Origin: JAWPMT01 sp965242775
GTDB taxonomy: Bacteria; Bacteroidota; Bacteroidia; Cytophagales; Cyclobacteriaceae
DNA: 64,000 bases
Reading direction: 5' to 3'
Assembly: GCA_965242775.1 (NCBI GenBank)
Contig: CBDETI010000005.1
Coordinates: 310,001-374,000 of the forward strand
This document shows positions 9,665 to 18,278 of this stretch, one piece after another. The notes below the pieces were generated by a model, which was not told the DNA's origin, made no database searches, and worked only from the letters and a program-made list of their open reading frames with translations. Each line of letters starts with the position of its first letter. The stretch's first letter is position 1. A program made the translations under genes and the position numbers.

Positions 9665-10384
9665 AGCGATGCGCCCGTCCTTAGAATTCTGATAAATGCC
9701 GGACCTGTTCTTGCATTCCTTTAGTATCCAAATGCCAGTGGCAATTCGAACTGCGGGTTGTAAATAGCTGTAAACCCACTCGTACAGCCAGTTTACTACT
9801 CCATTTAAAAAGCTTAAGCCGAGATAGTATCTGAAAAAGGAAGATAAGCTCAGAACGCCTATAAACAGCAATACGTAACCTATCGTCCGCCCGAGGAGTT
9901 CTTCTCGGATCAAAGCGGTACCATAAAGTAGTGAGCCCAGTCCAAAACCATAAAGCAGTAAGAAGTAGTTGCTGTCCGAGATGCCTCCCACAGCCTTGAT
10001 CAGCGCCAGGTAAGTGTTCTTAAGATCAGAAGTTTCAGCATTTATGTAACCGGGGCGCCACATCTGATTAAGTGCATCAATCAATAGCGACTGTTGGGAC
10101 ATTTCCGTGTAAGCCCAAACAGAGAGAAAAAAAGTGCCAAAAATAGTTGGTAGTGGATACTTGCGAATGAGAAGGTAGGCCATGCCCAAGCTCGCCAGAA
10201 CGTTTACCTGCGGATGAAGAAATAGAATCCAAAGCTTCGTGAGATAACGGGAGTTATTATAAAGCGCAACCCTCGATTCGAAATCAGCGGCCTCGGGATT
10301 GGGTAGAAATATCAACAAGATGGTTGTCAGTGCTCCCAGAAAAGAGCATACCGCCGCAGCGGTTAACAGAGGTTTACTGTTCAT
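9662..10384 (-). CDS. Unrecognised polytopic membrane protein (DUF4386-like)
   Basis: A 240-residue protein with about six hydrophobic segments, the first near residues 7-27 and the last near 205-225. The overall plan recalls the DUF4386 group of bacterial inner-membrane proteins, but I could not confirm this. There are no obvious catalytic motifs. It is convergent with slyD and is followed on its upstream side by about 200 bases without a gene before the OsmC-like gene on the same strand. It may be an independent unit. Function unknown. Confidence 0.6.
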   Translation of the reverse strand: MNSKPLLTAAAVCSFLGALTTILLIFLPNPEAADFESRVALYNNSRYLTKLWILFLHPQVNVLASLGMAYLLIRKYPLPTIFGTFFLSVWAYTEMSQQSLLIDALNQMWRPGYINAETSDLKNTYLALIKAVGGISDSNYFLLLYGFGLGSLLYGTALIREELLGRTIGYVLLFIGVLSLSSFFRYYLGLSFLNGVVNWLYEWVYSYLQPAVRIATGIWILKECKNRSGIYQNSKDGRIA

Positions 10385-10585
10385 ACAATTGATCCTTGGT
10401 TATGGAATTACCGGGCGTTTACTGACCGGTGTGCTTATTGACCAATCAGTAGTTGCCTGTTCAATGATCTTTGAGTTGATCAACTTCGAGGATGCTACAA
10501 AAGGGATTTTGTGGCGAGATGTAGGCTTTTGTATGGTAAGTGGTGAATCCCGACCCCTAAGTGATCGCCATTTTTCGGTGTTTTC

Positions 10586-11017
10586 CTAAACCAGTCGCTT
10601 TGCAATACGTGCGGCACCCGAAGGATACGATAACAAATACTGTTGCTCCAGCCTGGGATTTAATGCAAGTCGGACAGGGCTCTGTCTCACCGCCGCTAAG
10701 ATTTTGGCTTCGTCCTCGGCTGTCAATTCTCTGGAAGATACTATCCTAATTTCCAGCTTTTCCAGGGTGCTTGGAAAGCAAGAGAGCACCCGCTTAGGTT
10801 CAATTTGCAGGGACTTGAGAAGTTCCTGGTCATTAAAGCTTTTGGAGATGCTGGAACCGATGCAGGTGGCCAGGGAAAGTACCAGTAGTTCTGTCGACGA
10901 GAAGTTTCTTCCAGATCCGCCAAACTCCAGGGGGATAGACGTGCTCAGGACTGACTTACGCCTTTGATTTACAAGGCAGTTACCTTCGTTTTGGATGGTT
11001 ACTGAAAATTCAGACAT
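10586..11017 (-). CDS. OsmC/Ohr family protein lacking the second cysteine
   Basis: A 143-residue protein. The start at 11017 (MSEFSVTIQNEG) gives the usual OsmC length; an upstream ATG at 11083 would add 22 atypical residues. The family core FGGSGRNFSSTELLVLSLATC is visible with the presumed peroxidatic Cys52. In OsmC/Ohr enzymes a second Cys lies in a CPV-like motif near the C-terminus; here the equivalent is SPV with Ser113. Thiol peroxidase activity would therefore need an external resolving thiol, or the role has changed. It is divergent from the LysR gene at 11198, a classic regulator-target arrangement. Confidence 0.78.
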   Translation of the reverse strand: MSEFSVTIQNEGNCLVNQRRKSVLSTSIPLEFGGSGRNFSSTELLVLSLATCIGSSISKSFNDQELLKSLQIEPKRVLSCFPSTLEKLEIRIVSSRELTAEDEAKILAAVRQSPVRLALNPRLEQQYLLSYPSGAARIAKRLV

Positions 11018-11113
11018 ACGCCATGGAGAATAGTGCCAGGCAAAGGTGACGACCTCTCTGCAAGCGTGGAGGGAATTAGCCATGAATTATTGTCAAGTAA
11101 AGCATGACAGAAA

Positions 11114-11182
11114 GTAATACCTTCTAACTGCCTGCTTGGAAGTCATATTAGTATCTTGCATAGTGTAAGAAGTAAGTATTAC
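11114..11182. promoter_or_regulatory. Candidate LysR control region between divergent osmC-like and lysR genes
   Basis: A T-N11-A element, TTGCATAGTGTAA (11156-11168), has imperfect dyad symmetry and sits 29 bases before the LysR start. A second wider inverted pair, GTAATAC (11114-11120) and GTATTAC (11176-11182), brackets it. Both fit LysR recognition and autoregulation sites. This is motif reading only. Confidence 0.45.
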
Positions 11183-11197
11183 AAATGCTAATAGATA

Positions 11198-12088
11198 GTG
11201 GAAATTAAGCACCTGCGCTTGATTAAGGCCGTGGCGGAAGAAGGAAACCTGACAAAGGCTACTCAACGACTCTTCCTATCGCAATCTGCGCTTAGTCACC
11301 AGCTGAAGGAGATTGAGACGATTGTCGGTACACCAGTTTTCTTAAGGCTAAACAGAAAGTTAACCCTGACAGATGCGGGAGAAGTACTCTTTGAAACGGC
11401 AAATAGAGTCTTGAAGGAACTTGAACAGTCCCAGGTGGCGATTAAGAGGAGCCTCAAAGATAACTTTGGAAGCATTCAGCTTTGTACCGAATGCTACACG
11501 TGCTACTACTGGTTGCCATCCATTATAAAGCAATACTCTATTGAGTATCCAAACGTGGAGGTGGAGATCCAAACGGATAGAATCGACAACCCCCTGGAAC
11601 AGCTAGTGGACGCTGATCTGGATTTGGCCATCGTCTTAAGAAGAGTTGATTCACCAAACATTCATTACGAAAAGCTGATGGATGATGAACTCCTGCTGGT
11701 TGTATCAACAGACAACCCTTTAGCGAAGAAAAAGTATGCGTCCGCTAATGATTTCAAAGACCAGGTCTTGTTCACACACAATAGAAATTATCAGCAGACT
11801 TCATTATACGAACAACTACTTATTCCTGCTTCGGTTTTCCCGGAGCGAGTACATTATATTCAAATTACCGATGCGATTCTCGAGATGGTAAGCGCAAATC
11901 TGGGTATCACTGTCATGAGCCGTTGGCTTCTGAAGCCTAATCTTCAAAATCGAAAGTTGACCACTATATCAGTAGGTAGAAAAGGCCTCATCCGCTCTTG
12001 GTACTTGGCAACACATAACAAGAATGGCAATGATAGGTTCATCATGGCTTTTAAGGAATTGCTACACAAAAATTTAGGTAGTGAGTAG
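11198..12088 (+). CDS. LysR family transcriptional regulator
   Basis: A 296-residue protein from GTG 11198. Residues 1-60 form the winged helix-turn-helix with the family pattern (LRLIKAVAEEGNLTKATQRLFLSQSALSHQLKEIE). Residues about 88-290 are the periplasmic-binding-like effector domain. CTECYTCYYWLP near 92-103 resembles the CxxCYHWLP motif of MetR-like LysR proteins, so an amino-acid or thiol-type effector is possible. The divergent OsmC-like gene is the most likely target. The cupin and decarboxylase genes downstream on the same strand could also be controlled by it. Confidence 0.92.
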   Translation: MEIKHLRLIKAVAEEGNLTKATQRLFLSQSALSHQLKEIETIVGTPVFLRLNRKLTLTDAGEVLFETANRVLKELEQSQVAIKRSLKDNFGSIQLCTECYTCYYWLPSIIKQYSIEYPNVEVEIQTDRIDNPLEQLVDADLDLAIVLRRVDSPNIHYEKLMDDELLLVVSTDNPLAKKKYASANDFKDQVLFTHNRNYQQTSLYEQLLIPASVFPERVHYIQITDAILEMVSANLGITVMSRWLLKPNLQNRKLTTISVGRKGLIRSWYLATHNKNGNDRFIMAFKELLHKNLGSE

Positions 12089-12186
12089 GTGGCGCCATTC
12101 GCGAATTTGATCGTATCCATGAGAGAATTTCAAGGCAGTCATGGATGCCGAGCCTGATCAATTACAGAACTTAGCAAAAACACCCG

Positions 12187-12510
12187 ATGGAAGACGCGAA
12201 GAAAATAACCTGGAATTCTATTGATCAAGCCAGGAGATTGGAAATATTTCCTGGAGTTTACAAGCAGACTTTATGGCGGTCACCCTCTGGTTCCAAAGCT
12301 TTGTTCATTGAAATCGAGCCTAATAGCAGGTTTTTGGAATTGGATGTACATGAGCCCGGGCCCGAGGAAGTTTTTGTTGTCGAGGGCGTTTTCAATGACG
12401 GTGTGAGAGATTACGAGGCAGGATCATTCATTCACAACCCACGTGGTTCCAGTCATTGGCCTCAATCAAAAACCGGTTGCAAACTCTTTGTTTTTTTTCC
12501 AGAAGGATAA
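12187..12510 (+). CDS. Small ChrR-type cupin protein
   Basis: A 107-residue single-domain cupin. The two cupin motifs are clear: EPGPEEVFVVEG with a preceding His, and NPRGSSHWPQSKTGC. Together they supply His/Glu metal ligands like those in the C-terminal cupin of the anti-sigma factor ChrR, but the anti-sigma N-terminal part is absent. It probably binds zinc or iron. Possible roles are small-molecule sensing or simple metal-dependent catalysis. It lies 98 bases after lysR and only 17 bases before the decarboxylase, so it is likely cotranscribed with the latter. Confidence 0.8.
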   Translation: MEDAKKITWNSIDQARRLEIFPGVYKQTLWRSPSGSKALFIEIEPNSRFLELDVHEPGPEEVFVVEGVFNDGVRDYEAGSFIHNPRGSSHWPQSKTGCKLFVFFPEG

Positions 12511-12527
12511 ATCCAGTTGAAAGTCAG

Positions 12528-13952
12528 ATGATGAACCCTGAAAAATATTTTATAGCACCCTCGAAGGAAAACAGGCTTCAGTCCGGGCCAGTTTTGAATT
12601 CCGTAGTGGATTTGATTCTTGACCATTACGCAAACGCCAAATCGCGAAAGCTTTTTCCTGAGCTTACTAAGAATAATGCTGAGCTCTTCAGCATTCCTGA
12701 GGAGGCACAACCCGTTGACTCGCTGTTGAGTGATCTTCGGCTTGTTTTTGATGGGTCCATGAATCATGTCAGTCCAAACTACATCGGACACATGGATACA
12801 ATGCCAACGTTGATGTCGATTGTGGGCGAAATGTCGGCTGCCTCCATCAATAACAACATGTTGGGATTAGAGATGTCCCCTGTGTTTACCAGAATGGAGA
12901 AAGAGGTGCTCAAGTCATTCTGTGAGATTTTTGGGCTACCTGCCGCTAGTGGTGGTGTCATGGGCAGCGGTGGCTCGATCGTGAACTTGCAGGCAATGAT
13001 CATCGCCAGGAACAAAATGCTGGACCGGACCGATGGAGATATCACCCAGCTTCACAAGAGGCCCATGTTGTACACCTCTGAACTGGCGCATGCATCGATC
13101 CGGAAAAACATGATGATAATGGGGTTGGGAGAGGAGAGCCTGATTACAATTCCTGTAGATGACCAAGGTAGAATGGACGTCAAACAGCTTAGAAAAGCCG
13201 TTTCAAGTCATAACGAGAGCCAATGGCCGTTCTGCGTTGTGGCCACAGCTGGAACTACTACGGCCGGATCCATCGATCCATTGAACCAGATTGCGGAATT
13301 ATGTAGTGAGCATGGTATGTGGTTTCATGTGGACGCAGTTTACGGCGGAGCTGCAGCGCTCTCCAAAAAGCATCGTCCAAGACTAACTGGAATTGAAAGA
13401 GCGGATTCCATCACTTTCAACGCACAGAAATGGTTGATGGTCGCTAAGACTTGCTCCATGCTACTTCTTAGAGATTTTAACCAGTCTATCCAATACTGCA
13501 GAATGGCCATGCCTTATACTTCCACGGATTCAGAATATGACAATCTTGGGGAAATATCAGTTCAAGGCAGTAGGTCCGCTGAGATCCTGAAGCTTTGGCT
13601 TTCTTTAAGACATCTGGGAAGAAAAAACTATGAAAAACTCATAGACGAGTCATTTGAACTGACTGCGTATTTCCAGTCGATGGTCGATCAATGTGACTTT
13701 CTTGAGAAATATGCGGCCGCAGAGACGAATAACTTGTTGTTTAGGGCGAAACATGACAATCCCAATGAATTCAACAACAGACTGCAGCAGGTGGTGCTGG
13801 AAGATCAGGGTTTTTATTTTGGGCTTCAGCAGGTACTCGAGAACTCATGGTTAAAATTTATGCCCTTGAATCCCTTTGCTGACCGAGAAGTGATTTGCAA
13901 GGCCTTTGAAAGTTTGTGCCAGGCGTACGAACGACTAGAAGACATAGGGTAG
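12528..13952 (+). CDS. Group II PLP-dependent decarboxylase family protein
   Basis: A 474-residue cytosolic enzyme. ATG 12528 is chosen; an upstream in-frame start would overlap the cupin gene. The aspartate-aminotransferase fold of the DDC/GAD group is evident: N-terminal SPNYIGHMDTMP, glycine-rich GSGGSIVNLQA, SELAHASIRKN, ring-binding Asp in FHVDAVYGGAA, and the Schiff-base Lys301 in NAQKWL. Most family members have DPHK at this last site, so NAQK is a notable change. The substrate could be an aromatic or acidic amino acid; the sequence does not decide this. It probably forms an operon with the small cupin. Confidence 0.85.
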   Translation: MMNPEKYFIAPSKENRLQSGPVLNSVVDLILDHYANAKSRKLFPELTKNNAELFSIPEEAQPVDSLLSDLRLVFDGSMNHVSPNYIGHMDTMPTLMSIVGEMSAASINNNMLGLEMSPVFTRMEKEVLKSFCEIFGLPAASGGVMGSGGSIVNLQAMIIARNKMLDRTDGDITQLHKRPMLYTSELAHASIRKNMMIMGLGEESLITIPVDDQGRMDVKQLRKAVSSHNESQWPFCVVATAGTTTAGSIDPLNQIAELCSEHGMWFHVDAVYGGAAALSKKHRPRLTGIERADSITFNAQKWLMVAKTCSMLLLRDFNQSIQYCRMAMPYTSTDSEYDNLGEISVQGSRSAEILKLWLSLRHLGRKNYEKLIDESFELTAYFQSMVDQCDFLEKYAAAETNNLLFRAKHDNPNEFNNRLQQVVLEDQGFYFGLQQVLENSWLKFMPLNPFADREVICKAFESLCQAYERLEDIG

Positions 13953-14195
13953 CGCAGGCCTGACAACTCGACAAGACAATAGCTTAAAACGCGTCGCGAA
14001 AATTGCACGCTAATGGAGGTAACCTATTTCTTAAAGGTCCATTCTAACATTAATTAAAAAGTATTGTAAAGGTTAGGGTTACTCCCTACTTATTGAGATT
14101 GTCCCTTCATTCACGACAGCATAATAACCGGTCACGACAGTTGCCTATTCTCTAAGCTTTTCGAAACTAGCGGTCAGCTAATTTGAATTTTATTA

Positions 14196-14594
14196 ATGAA
14201 TATGAAATGTCGTTTTCTTTGGATGCTCATTTTCTTCCGGGTTGTCTCTGTCGCCATGGCTCAAGAAAAGGTTGAAGTACCCTGTTTTATCTATGTTTTG
14301 AATCTGAAGGAACCTTACCGGGATCCGAAAAACTGGAATGAAAAGATCAGGAAGGTTGCTCAAGACCACTACCAGTATTTTGTCGACCTGGAGCAGGAAG
14401 GAAAACTGTTGATAGCTGGTAGGACAAAGTACGAGGTGGATAACCCTGAAAACTTTGGTATTATGGTCTTCTATGCTGCTTCATTTGAAGAAGCCGATCA
14501 TATCCGCTTAAACGATCCGGGGGTGAAGAATAATCTGATGAGTGCCAGGCTTCATCCGTTCTCAATCGCCGTACTGAAAACCAACTATGATTAG
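14196..14594 (+). CDS. Exported YciI-like protein
   Basis: A 132-residue protein with a signal peptide (about 1-22, cleavage after AMA). The remainder matches the YciI alpha/beta fold: a DHYQYFVDLEQEGKLLIAG segment, then the FEEADHIRLNDPGVKNNL segment that usually carries the conserved His/Asp region. Most YciI proteins are cytosolic, so export is uncommon. Gene order suggests an operon with the two following genes (gaps of 5 and 11 bases), all encoding exported proteins. The substrate is unknown. Confidence 0.8.
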   Translation: MNMKCRFLWMLIFFRVVSVAMAQEKVEVPCFIYVLNLKEPYRDPKNWNEKIRKVAQDHYQYFVDLEQEGKLLIAGRTKYEVDNPENFGIMVFYAASFEEADHIRLNDPGVKNNLMSARLHPFSIAVLKTNYD

Positions 14595-14599
14595 TAACT

Positions 14600-15100
14600 A
14601 TGAGGAATAAACTGTCAATTGCGTTTATAGGGCTGTTTTCTTCTTTCTCCTATTGCCAAACAGAGACCATCGATATTGACAGACAGGTATGGTACCCTTT
14701 CATTGAGGCATATGCAAGCTGGGATTATGAAACCTTCAATGCTTTGCATGGCGATAGCATGATAAGAATAAATAGCAAGGAGATCTGGTCCGCTCAGCAG
14801 TACAAAAATCAAAATATCAGCTGGTTCAAAAAGGCAAGCCGGGAGGGTTACAAGCAATCAATTATGTTACGGTTTGAGCGTCGCATCGTAACCGGTCCAA
14901 TTGCTTTTGAAACAGGATACTATCGAATTATCATCACCAAACCGAACGGCAATTCCTCCAATTATTATGCAAGATTTCATGTCACGCTCAATAAGGAAAA
15001 TGACGCCTGGAAAATTACACAGGACTGGGATAGTACTGTTATAAATGGCGAACCAGTTACCGTCGCCGATTTCAACAGGCTGGAGCCATTTAATCAGTAA
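14600..15100 (+). CDS. Exported NTF2/SnoaL-like protein
   Basis: A 166-residue protein with a signal peptide (about 1-19). The mature part has the NTF2-like cone pattern: an early helix (FIEAYASWDYETFNALHGDS), middle beta-strands, and a C-terminal KENDAWKITQDWDS strand typical of DUF4440-like proteins. Such domains bind small ligands or act as simple enzymes. It is the second gene of the three-gene exported-protein operon beginning at 14196. No catalytic residue can be assigned. Confidence 0.75.
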   Translation: MRNKLSIAFIGLFSSFSYCQTETIDIDRQVWYPFIEAYASWDYETFNALHGDSMIRINSKEIWSAQQYKNQNISWFKKASREGYKQSIMLRFERRIVTGPIAFETGYYRIIITKPNGNSSNYYARFHVTLNKENDAWKITQDWDSTVINGEPVTVADFNRLEPFNQ

Positions 15101-15111
15101 ACACCTCACCG

Positions 15112-16209
15112 ATGAAGACAATCATTGCCCTGCTTGTCGCTGCGGCTTTCCATAGTTCAGCGCAGCGCGTATTCCCCCTGAACGGTATTGGTATTGACTC
15201 CCGTGACTCGTTTGAGGACCTGACTCCCTTAGGCGAGGATATTGGAAAATCGTCGATTGTTGTGCTACAGGATTGGTCAAAAGCGGAAGATGGTGCAAGT
15301 TATGAGGCCATAGGCCGATTGATCCATTACCTGCATGTCAAAAAAGGATTTGATGTATTGATTTGGGACCTGGGAATTTTTGAGGGCATATTAATGGATG
15401 AGGCGTTCCGAAATGAGGATGTTGACACTGGGCTCAAAACCATGTACAAAGTATGGAGAGAAAGCGAGGCAATACAAAAAATAGCTAGTTACGCCTCAGC
15501 CAGCCATGAGACCAGTGCGCCACTGATGATGGCCGGCAGCAGTTGTCAGTTTCATCGTTATTCAAAAGATCGGTTAATCAAATATTTAGCAGATAATCGC
15601 GAACCCCTCGGCTTATGGAAGCTTACAGCTCAAAGGAAAAAGGCCTTGGCAGCGTTGTGGAGTGACCCGATACGGTTAAAGGGATTGCCTGAAGCAGATC
15701 TTACGAAATTAAGAAGTGAAATACAACACCTGGATATCGATCTGCCACCATCAAGTAGATGGTTGATTCAGAATATGCTTTGGTTTGTAAAGCTGGAGGG
15801 GATACGAACTTTTGCCGCAGACGATCAGGTTGCACATATGGTAGCGGAATTCATGGAACTGACGACTTCTGCTAACCTTGAATGGCTGTTTGAGCATGCC
15901 CTAAAGACCCGAAAAACCATTCTTTTTGGCGGGTTAACCCTTCCCGAAAAATGCAAAGAAGATACTTTCATCGTAGGAATTACCGGCTATGCTGGTGAGG
16001 TTGGACGACCCGGCCTAAGTAGCCGTAAACTGCTGCCACCAGGTGATCAGTCGATTGAAAAATTGTTAGCTGAACAAGGCCATTCGTATGCTTACCTAAC
16101 CGATCCCACGCAACTGGCGCTATATGAAACAAGACTGCCAGGTAATCTGGAGACTTATGATGGAATAGTTTTTATAAAGGAAGTTCATCCTAATAACAAG
16201 GTTCATTGA
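15112..16209 (+). CDS. Exported erythromycin-esterase-like protein with degenerate active site
   Basis: A 365-residue protein with a signal peptide (about 1-17). The layout resembles the Ere family: an N-terminal strand-loop region, IGRLIHYLHVKKGFDVLIWDLGIFEG (about 67-92) like the family's RLIRYLVEEKGF-FAFE-EG region, and a helical middle. Family enzymes have GEx2H near residue 50; here the matching stretch is VVLQDWSKAEDG and lacks both Glu and His at the expected spacing. It may be inactive or use other chemistry. It closes the operon 14196-16209. Assignment is by pattern and moderate. Confidence 0.55.
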   Translation: MKTIIALLVAAAFHSSAQRVFPLNGIGIDSRDSFEDLTPLGEDIGKSSIVVLQDWSKAEDGASYEAIGRLIHYLHVKKGFDVLIWDLGIFEGILMDEAFRNEDVDTGLKTMYKVWRESEAIQKIASYASASHETSAPLMMAGSSCQFHRYSKDRLIKYLADNREPLGLWKLTAQRKKALAALWSDPIRLKGLPEADLTKLRSEIQHLDIDLPPSSRWLIQNMLWFVKLEGIRTFAADDQVAHMVAEFMELTTSANLEWLFEHALKTRKTILFGGLTLPEKCKEDTFIVGITGYAGEVGRPGLSSRKLLPPGDQSIEKLLAEQGHSYAYLTDPTQLALYETRLPGNLETYDGIVFIKEVHPNNKVH

Positions 16210-16308
16210 TCGTATGGAAAGCCAATAGGTGTTGTCCTCAATTTGCAAATATGGCCGAAGAAACCTGGCTAATTATTACATTACTCGAGTGTGACCTTAC
16301 GCATTTCA

Positions 16309-17109
16309 ATGGCCGCCTTTAAAAAACTGATCAAGTACATGTATCCCAGACCTGTTGAGGCAAGAATCTACAAGGCTTTAATCCTAATTGTTCTAATCTC
16401 GGCAACTACTTTTTTGTCACTCCGGCTATTCAAACTTTCCAGGGCTGGAGTGGAAATTGACTTAAGTCTGGAAGTGACCAGGGTGGCTGTCAACTTCGGT
16501 ATGCTCATACTACTTGCGCCGATCTCAGTTGAATCTATGAAGCTAGCGCTTCAGAAAAAGAGGGCGAGTGTTCCCATTATGCTTAGTGCACTTCTTGTTT
16601 ATCTATTTGCCTACGCTGCCGTGAGTAATCTCACCAATTACTTTATTGGTAATAGTCCCGACTTTGATATTCTTAAGAACCTCAGGAAACTGGCCATTAA
16701 CTTTGGACATATTGCGATACTGGCCTTTTCGAGTATAGCTGCCGTTTCTTATTGGTCCCTCAGGCCTCTCACCCATACTCATCTGCTTTTGAAAGATCTT
16801 CAAGGTGCCAACAACAGGGTGCCGGTTGGTGATATTGTGTTGGTAAAAAGTGATGATCATTACCAGAAGGTATATACAAAAGATAAGCTCTTTTACATTC
16901 GTGATACCATTTCAGGGTTTCAAAAGCGGCTTAACGAGGGCCATTTCCAGCGTGTGCATAGATCGTGTCTTGTCAATCTCAGGGAAATCTCTCAGTTCAT
17001 GCCGCATAGCAATGGAGAATATTTCCTGGAAATGACCAATGGAGAGAAGGTCAAGGTCAGTCGGTCCTATAAGGAAGAAATAAAGCGTTATTTACGTGGA
17101 GTCAAGTAA
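16309..17109 (+). CDS. Membrane-anchored LytTR transcriptional regulator
   Basis: A 266-residue protein from ATG 16309 (GTG 16291 is an alternative). Four hydrophobic segments lie between about residues 20 and 150. A LytTR DNA-binding domain covers about 165-266, with VGDIVLVKSDDHYQKVYTKD and HRSCLVNLREI as family hallmarks. This build, a membrane domain fused directly to LytTR without a receiver, is common in Bacteroidota. It could sense a membrane signal itself. It follows the exported-protein operon by 99 bases. Confidence 0.88.
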   Translation: MAAFKKLIKYMYPRPVEARIYKALILIVLISATTFLSLRLFKLSRAGVEIDLSLEVTRVAVNFGMLILLAPISVESMKLALQKKRASVPIMLSALLVYLFAYAAVSNLTNYFIGNSPDFDILKNLRKLAINFGHIAILAFSSIAAVSYWSLRPLTHTHLLLKDLQGANNRVPVGDIVLVKSDDHYQKVYTKDKLFYIRDTISGFQKRLNEGHFQRVHRSCLVNLREISQFMPHSNGEYFLEMTNGEKVKVSRSYKEEIKRYLRGVK

Positions 17110-17259
17110 CAGGTGCTAGTGACGAGTACTGCCTGTATTTCACGTTTGACATCCTCTTCATCTCGCGACAGAATAGCATCATGTGGCGATGTAGGCAGCA
17201 ACTGTATTGAATCTTAGTAACTAAGCACCCAGTTTTAGAATCGCCCACGAATTCTGGTG

Positions 17260-18141
17260 ATGAAGTTCCTAAAAAAGGCTGTCCTGACACTGCTTCTTAA
17301 TCTTTTGATGATAGGAGGTTTTCTTATCTATCGATACTTTAATCTTTCTGAGATAATAGGCAGTGAACCAGCTTTTTATGATTCATGTAATCGACTTGTA
17401 TTTACGTCGGAAAGAAGCGGTTCCAGTCAGATATATTCCATTGATCTGAAAAGTCGTCAGGAAACTCAGATTACAGAATCAGCGTCGGAAAAACACTACC
17501 CGGTGGTCTCTCCTGATCAAAAGTGGCTGGCTTTTGTAGAAAGAAATTTTCATAGTTGGGTGCTTTCAAAGTTGGATTTCAATACTGGAAAAACGACTGA
17601 ATTAGTTGAATTAGGAACCTTCAATCCTATGAGGGCGAGTTGGTCTCATGATTCGAAACGCATCCTTTTCCCCGCGGTAAGAGATGATGTTATAGACATC
17701 TACAGTTTTGATCTCCGGAAGGAAAAGGAAACCTTGCTCATAGCGTCACCTGGAGATAAGACCTTTCCTGTCTTTCTACGGGGTGATTCATCTATCGCTT
17801 ATGTTGAATCAATTGGCGGGGATAAGGAAGTCATGGTGACTGACCTTAATAGCCAAACTTGCAGGAGTATTACGGATAACAACCATATGGACAGCCATCT
17901 CTCTGCAAATGAAGATGGCACGTTCTTAACTTTCAAGACCAAGTATGATGGGTCCGAGTGGGTAAATACGTATGACCTGTCTACTGGGCAGGAAAAGCTG
18001 GTCAAGGAGATCAAGGGACTGATGTATTATCCTAGTACCTGCCATGGAGGGCGCTTTGCTTTCGTTTTAGATGAGAAGGCTGAAATCAGCATCTACCTGT
18101 GGGATGAAAATTCGGATATAATCACTAAGGTTACAGAATAG
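17260..18141 (+). CDS. Membrane-anchored TolB-like beta-propeller protein
   Basis: A 293-residue protein. ATG 17260 is preferred over the immediately preceding GTG. One uncleaved signal/anchor helix (about 7-25) is followed by a six-bladed TolB/PD40-type propeller with repeated blade motifs (LVFTSERSGSSQIYSIDL, YPVVSPDQKWLAFV, ASWSHDSKRILFPA). It probably sits in the periplasm attached to the inner membrane. No enzymatic residues are visible. A protein- or glycan-binding role is possible. Confidence 0.72.
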   Translation: MKFLKKAVLTLLLNLLMIGGFLIYRYFNLSEIIGSEPAFYDSCNRLVFTSERSGSSQIYSIDLKSRQETQITESASEKHYPVVSPDQKWLAFVERNFHSWVLSKLDFNTGKTTELVELGTFNPMRASWSHDSKRILFPAVRDDVIDIYSFDLRKEKETLLIASPGDKTFPVFLRGDSSIAYVESIGGDKEVMVTDLNSQTCRSITDNNHMDSHLSANEDGTFLTFKTKYDGSEWVNTYDLSTGQEKLVKEIKGLMYYPSTCHGGRFAFVLDEKAEISIYLWDENSDIITKVTE

Positions 18142-18186
18142 GTTGTCTATGGCCACCGCGTGCAGAGGCAAGGCCATCTGAAAGAC

Positions 18187-18207
18187 GTACGGTTACCGTA
18201 ACCGTAC
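18187..18207. promoter_or_regulatory. 21-bp palindrome upstream of exported alpha/beta-barrel gene
   Basis: Arms GTACGGTTAC (18187-18196) and GTAACCGTAC (18198-18207) are exact inverted repeats around one C. The site lies 45 bases after the propeller gene and 72 bases before the next start, where an operator or promoter would be expected. There is no T-tract. A dimeric repressor or activator site is the best reading. Confidence 0.5.
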
Positions 18208-18278
18208 CCATGAAGGTCCAAATAATCGTTTCTTCGATGACCCGGGCCGTTAAGATTGCCCAAAAAAGTAATCTCAAA

